Source: Bacteroidota bacterium (lineage in GTDB: Bacteria > Bacteroidota > Bacteroidia > B-17B0 > Aurantibacillaceae). From it: a DNA stretch of 7,564 bases. Below are positions 4,938 through 7,564 of the stretch, piece by piece (the first letter of the stretch is position 1; the number at the start of each line of letters is the position of its first letter). The notes beneath the pieces are model-generated. The model was not told the DNA's origin and ran no database searches. It worked only from the letters and a program-made list of their open reading frames with translations. The DNA lies in assembly GCA_025359355.1 (NCBI GenBank), contig JANYGR010000353.1, forward strand, positions 1-7,564. The letters run 5' to 3'. The position numbers were made by a program, and so were the translations under genes.

Positions 4938-7457
4938 CTAAGTATTAGCTTTTATCCTTTTACGTTCCTGAAATTTAAAAAATAAAATCTTTAATCCATC
5001 TGCCGTAATAACATATAACAGCAATATTAAAGCAATGGCAATGATTTGCTGAGTATGAGCTATCCCTAAACTTAAAGCGCCAGCTAAAGGCGATATAGGT
5101 AAAATAACCGTAATAGCAAAGGCAATAGCACTCGTGATAATTAAGGCCTTTCCTGGTTTACTGTGGATGAAGGATTTTTTAGTTCTGATAATAAATAAAA
5201 TGCATAACTCTGTTAATACAGATTCTAAAAACCAACCTGTTTGAAAATCAGAATCCTTCAATTTAAAATGAAAATACATGATATAAAATGTTATACCATC
5301 AAATAAAGAACTATGAATACCAAATACAATCATAAAATTCCGAATCACTTTCATATCCCACTGTCCAGGTTTAGCAAGCGCTTCATCATCTACATTATCA
5401 GATGCTACTGATAAATAAGGGAAATCCGTTAGGAAATTAGTTAATAATATTTGCTTAGGTAACATCGGCAAAAATGGAAGCATGAGAGATGCTCCAGCCA
5501 CACTAAACATATTACCAAAGGTAGCTCCCGTGTTAATTAAAATATATTTCATTGAGTTAGCAAAAGATTTTCTTCCTTCCAAAATACCATCTACTAACAC
5601 AGATAAATCTTTTTCTAACAATACAAAATCTGCTACTTCCTTTGCTACATCCACTGCATCATTTACAGAAATACCTGCATCTGCAGCATGTATAGCAGCT
5701 ACATCATTAATCCCATCACCCATGTAAGCAACCGTTTTTCCGGCCTTTTGTAAAGCTTTGATAATTCTTTCCTTTTGGTGAGGTTCTATTTCTGCAAACA
5801 CATTTGTCTGAACTGCCTTAACTGCCAATGCTTCAGGCGACATGGTATTAAGGTCTTCCCCCGTTAAAATCTTAGGTTCCGGTATACATAATTGTTTAGC
5901 CGTATACATAGCGATGTAACGGTTATCTCCCGTAATAATTTTAGTACTTACATTCAATTTATTTAACCTTTCAATTGAATCTATTGCACTATCTTTTAAT
6001 GGATCCATTAAAAGAATAAAGCCTAAAAAAATCATATTTGTTTCGTCCTCTTTAGTCAATTTACCAACATGATTTTCTTTCTTACAAAGACCTATGGCTC
6101 TAAATCCTTGCTCACCATAGTTTTTAAATATGGTTTCAATGTTTACTTTAACACTATCTGTTATTTCAGATACAACTCCATTCTCTTCATAAGAAGTACA
6201 GATACCTAAAATATTAATAACAGCGCCCTTGGTAATAATGGTATTAGTATTTTGTGATTTAACCAAAATAGATAATCTCTTTCTAATAAAATCATAAGGT
6301 ATTTCATCAGCTTTTTCATAACCATCAATATTAATATTGAGTTTAATGATTGCTTCATCGATGGGATTATTAAATCCATTCTGAAAAAACGAATTCATAT
6401 AAGCCCACTTTTTTAATGACTCGTTTGGCTTACCCAGTGGGTCTGCCATCTCCTTCACCTCAATAATACCCTCTGTAATTGTTCCTGTTTTATCTGTACA
6501 TAAAATATCAACTTCACCAAAATTAAAAATAGACGATAACTTTTTAACGATCACTTTTTTTGTCATCATTCGCTTAGCTCCAGCCGACATGGCAAAGGTC
6601 ATAATAGCAGGTAATAACTCAGGTGCCATTCCAACGGCTATTGCCAATGAAAACAAGATAGAATCAAACAACGGTTTTTTGAAATACAGATTCACACCTA
6701 AAATCAATAACGCCAAAACAACCGTTATTTGGAGAATAAAAAAGCCAAAATGTTTAATCCCTTTTTCAAAAGCTGTTTCAGATTGATTCGAGATACTTTT
6801 TTGTATTTTACCGAAAACAGAATCTAGTCCTGTAAATACAATAATAGCTGTAGCTTTTCCACTAACAACGCTTGTTCCTTTCCATAAACAATTTGTTTTA
6901 GCTGCAATAGTCGATGACTCTTTAAGATCACCCTCCATTTTTTCTACAGGAAAAGATTCTCCTGTTAAAGTACTTTCGTTCACGTGAAGTTCGTTACTAC
7001 TGATAATCCTACAATCGGCGGGAATAATATCACCTGCATTAAATATAATAATATCTCCTTGAACAACGTCTTCTGTATTTATTGACTCTTCTTTTCCATC
7101 ACGTATTACGAGACATTTCAGTTTAATTATTTGCTGGAGTTTCTCCACAGCTCTACCAGCTTGCTGTTCCTGAAAGAAACTCATCAAGCCAGTACTTACT
7201 AAAATAAATAGAATGATGAGTGTATCAGAATTTTCGCCTAAAACAGCGGAAAGAATAACAGCCACAACCAATAATAAAATCAATGGGTTTGTAAACTGTC
7301 GAACTAATAATTTAAACTCTCGCTTAAATCGTGTTTCTTTTTTTTCTGCTTTATGTAACTCAACTAGTCGTTGTTTAGCTATTTCACTTGATAATCCAGC
7401 TACACTAGAATTTAAACTGGAATAAATGCTTTCTATTGAATCCGAAGAAATATTCAT
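4938..7457 (-). CDS. mgtA: P-type Mg2+-transporting ATPase (P3B class, MgtA/MgtB)
   Basis: An 839-residue inner-membrane ATPase that imports Mg2+. The order is P-type: cation-ATPase N-terminal segment (about 5-55), M1-M2 (57-95), actuator domain with TGES (165-168), M3-M4 (235-292) with GMAPELLP (276-283), the phosphorylation loop CTDKTGT with Asp322 as phosphoryl acceptor, KGA (410-412) in the nucleotide domain, TGDN (509-512), and the hinge GDGIND (580-585). The C-terminal membrane half carries Mg-ATPase-specific strings: NFLTDFPYLSVASDNVDDEALAKPGQWD (674-701), FDGITFYIMYF (719-729) and FQTGWFLESVLTE (738-750). The length is slightly below enterobacterial MgtA (about 900). All catalytic residues are present, so it should be active. 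The ATG at 7457 lacks a Shine-Dalgarno sequence, as expected for Bacteroidota. Within the 107 bp upstream I see no Mg2+ riboswitch-like fold, although more leader could lie beyond the edge. It may be co-transcribed with the phosphatidyltransferase gene 96 bp downstream. Confidence 0.96.
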   Translation of the reverse strand: MNISSDSIESIYSSLNSSVAGLSSEIAKQRLVELHKAEKKETRFKREFKLLVRQFTNPLILLLVVAVILSAVLGENSDTLIILFILVSTGLMSFFQEQQAGRAVEKLQQIIKLKCLVIRDGKEESINTEDVVQGDIIIFNAGDIIPADCRIISSNELHVNESTLTGESFPVEKMEGDLKESSTIAAKTNCLWKGTSVVSGKATAIIVFTGLDSVFGKIQKSISNQSETAFEKGIKHFGFFILQITVVLALLILGVNLYFKKPLFDSILFSLAIAVGMAPELLPAIMTFAMSAGAKRMMTKKVIVKKLSSIFNFGEVDILCTDKTGTITEGIIEVKEMADPLGKPNESLKKWAYMNSFFQNGFNNPIDEAIIKLNINIDGYEKADEIPYDFIRKRLSILVKSQNTNTIITKGAVINILGICTSYEENGVVSEITDSVKVNIETIFKNYGEQGFRAIGLCKKENHVGKLTKEDETNMIFLGFILLMDPLKDSAIDSIERLNKLNVSTKIITGDNRYIAMYTAKQLCIPEPKILTGEDLNTMSPEALAVKAVQTNVFAEIEPHQKERIIKALQKAGKTVAYMGDGINDVAAIHAADAGISVNDAVDVAKEVADFVLLEKDLSVLVDGILEGRKSFANSMKYILINTGATFGNMFSVAGASLMLPFLPMLPKQILLTNFLTDFPYLSVASDNVDDEALAKPGQWDMKVIRNFMIVFGIHSSLFDGITFYIMYFHFKLKDSDFQTGWFLESVLTELCILFIIRTKKSFIHSKPGKALIITSAIAFAITVILPISPLAGALSLGIAHTQQIIAIALILLLYVITADGLKILFFKFQERKRIKANT

Positions 7458-7530
7458 TATTATAAAATTAAATGTTTAATAAATAACTTATGTTCTTATT
7501 CTAAAATAATACAATACTTAAAGATAACAG

Positions 7531-7564
7531 TAAAAACAGAAAAGTCTTGCTAGTTGCAGGACTT
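7531..7564 (-). terminator. candidate intrinsic terminator of a gene beyond the right edge
   Basis: On the minus strand AAGTCCTGC and GCAAGACTT form a 9-bp stem with one C-A mismatch and a 5-nt loop (7564 to 7542), followed by TTTTCTGTTTTT (through 7531). That is the layout of a rho-independent terminator for a leftward transcript entering from outside the window. Read on the plus strand the stem is fully paired with one G-U, preceded by an A-rich run, so it may work in both directions if T residues follow beyond the edge. It would separate mgtA from its upstream neighbour, implying mgtA has its own promoter within about 75 bp. Confidence 0.5.

Noticed and set aside
5482..7425. Three plus-strand ORFs (65-81 codons) opposite mgtA
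   Set aside because: All are antisense to conserved MgtA sequence, low-complexity in composition and without domain features; shadow frames.
7458..7564. Mg2+-sensing riboswitch before mgtA
   Set aside because: No multi-stem conserved pattern is visible in the 107 bp available; only a terminator-like hairpin at the far end that points away from being a leader element.
1..7564. CRISPR array, insertion sequence, prophage, defence or toxin-antitoxin system
   Set aside because: There are no regularly spaced direct repeats, transposase or integrase motifs, target-site duplications or small toxin-like gene pairs; gene content and base composition appear uniform and chromosomal.

Overview
The window looks like a piece of an AT-rich chromosome (GC roughly one third by eye) from a member of the Bacteroidota, probably a flavobacterium-like or cytophaga-like lineage. 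The reasons are the protein family mix, the absence of Shine-Dalgarno sequences before every complete gene, and a Bacteroidota-type promoter (-7 element TACATTTG, fitting TAnnTTTG) before the MerR-type gene. No tRNA, rRNA, CRISPR array, transposase or integrase was seen. Six protein genes fill about 93 percent of the sequence.

Layout, left to right: (1) the 3' portion of a DASH-family cryptochrome/photolyase gene (+), cut by the left edge; (2) converging on it, a MerR-family regulator with a cobalamin-binding C-terminal half of the CarH/LitR type (-), read from a TTG start; (3) divergent from that, a core-only RhlE-like DEAD-box RNA helicase (+), separated by a 179-bp regulatory region with a perfect 9+9 bp inverted repeat over the regulator's promoter; (4) converging on the helicase and sharing its stop-codon bases, a small single PAS/LOV-like protein (-); (5) a CDP-alcohol phosphatidyltransferase-family membrane enzyme (-); (6) a full-length P-type Mg2+-transporting ATPase, MgtA (-). 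The last three genes all point left, with gaps of about 100 bp, so they may be partly co-transcribed (6 to 5 to 4). A hairpin plus U-rich tract at the right edge probably ends the transcript of a gene outside the window.

The common thread on the left side is light and flavin/cobalamin photobiology. Cry-DASH is a flavin photoprotein, the MerR protein has the W-x9-EH and ExHxxG signatures of adenosylcobalamin photoreceptor-repressors, and the small PAS protein has a LOV-like FLQG signature but a proline where the photoactive cysteine should be. The helicase, the phospholipid-type enzyme and the Mg2+ pump are housekeeping or stress functions with no obvious link to light. Each family is known. 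The points that deserve a second look are the altered photochemical residues in the B12 regulator and the LOV-like protein, and the operator/promoter architecture between the regulator and the helicase.
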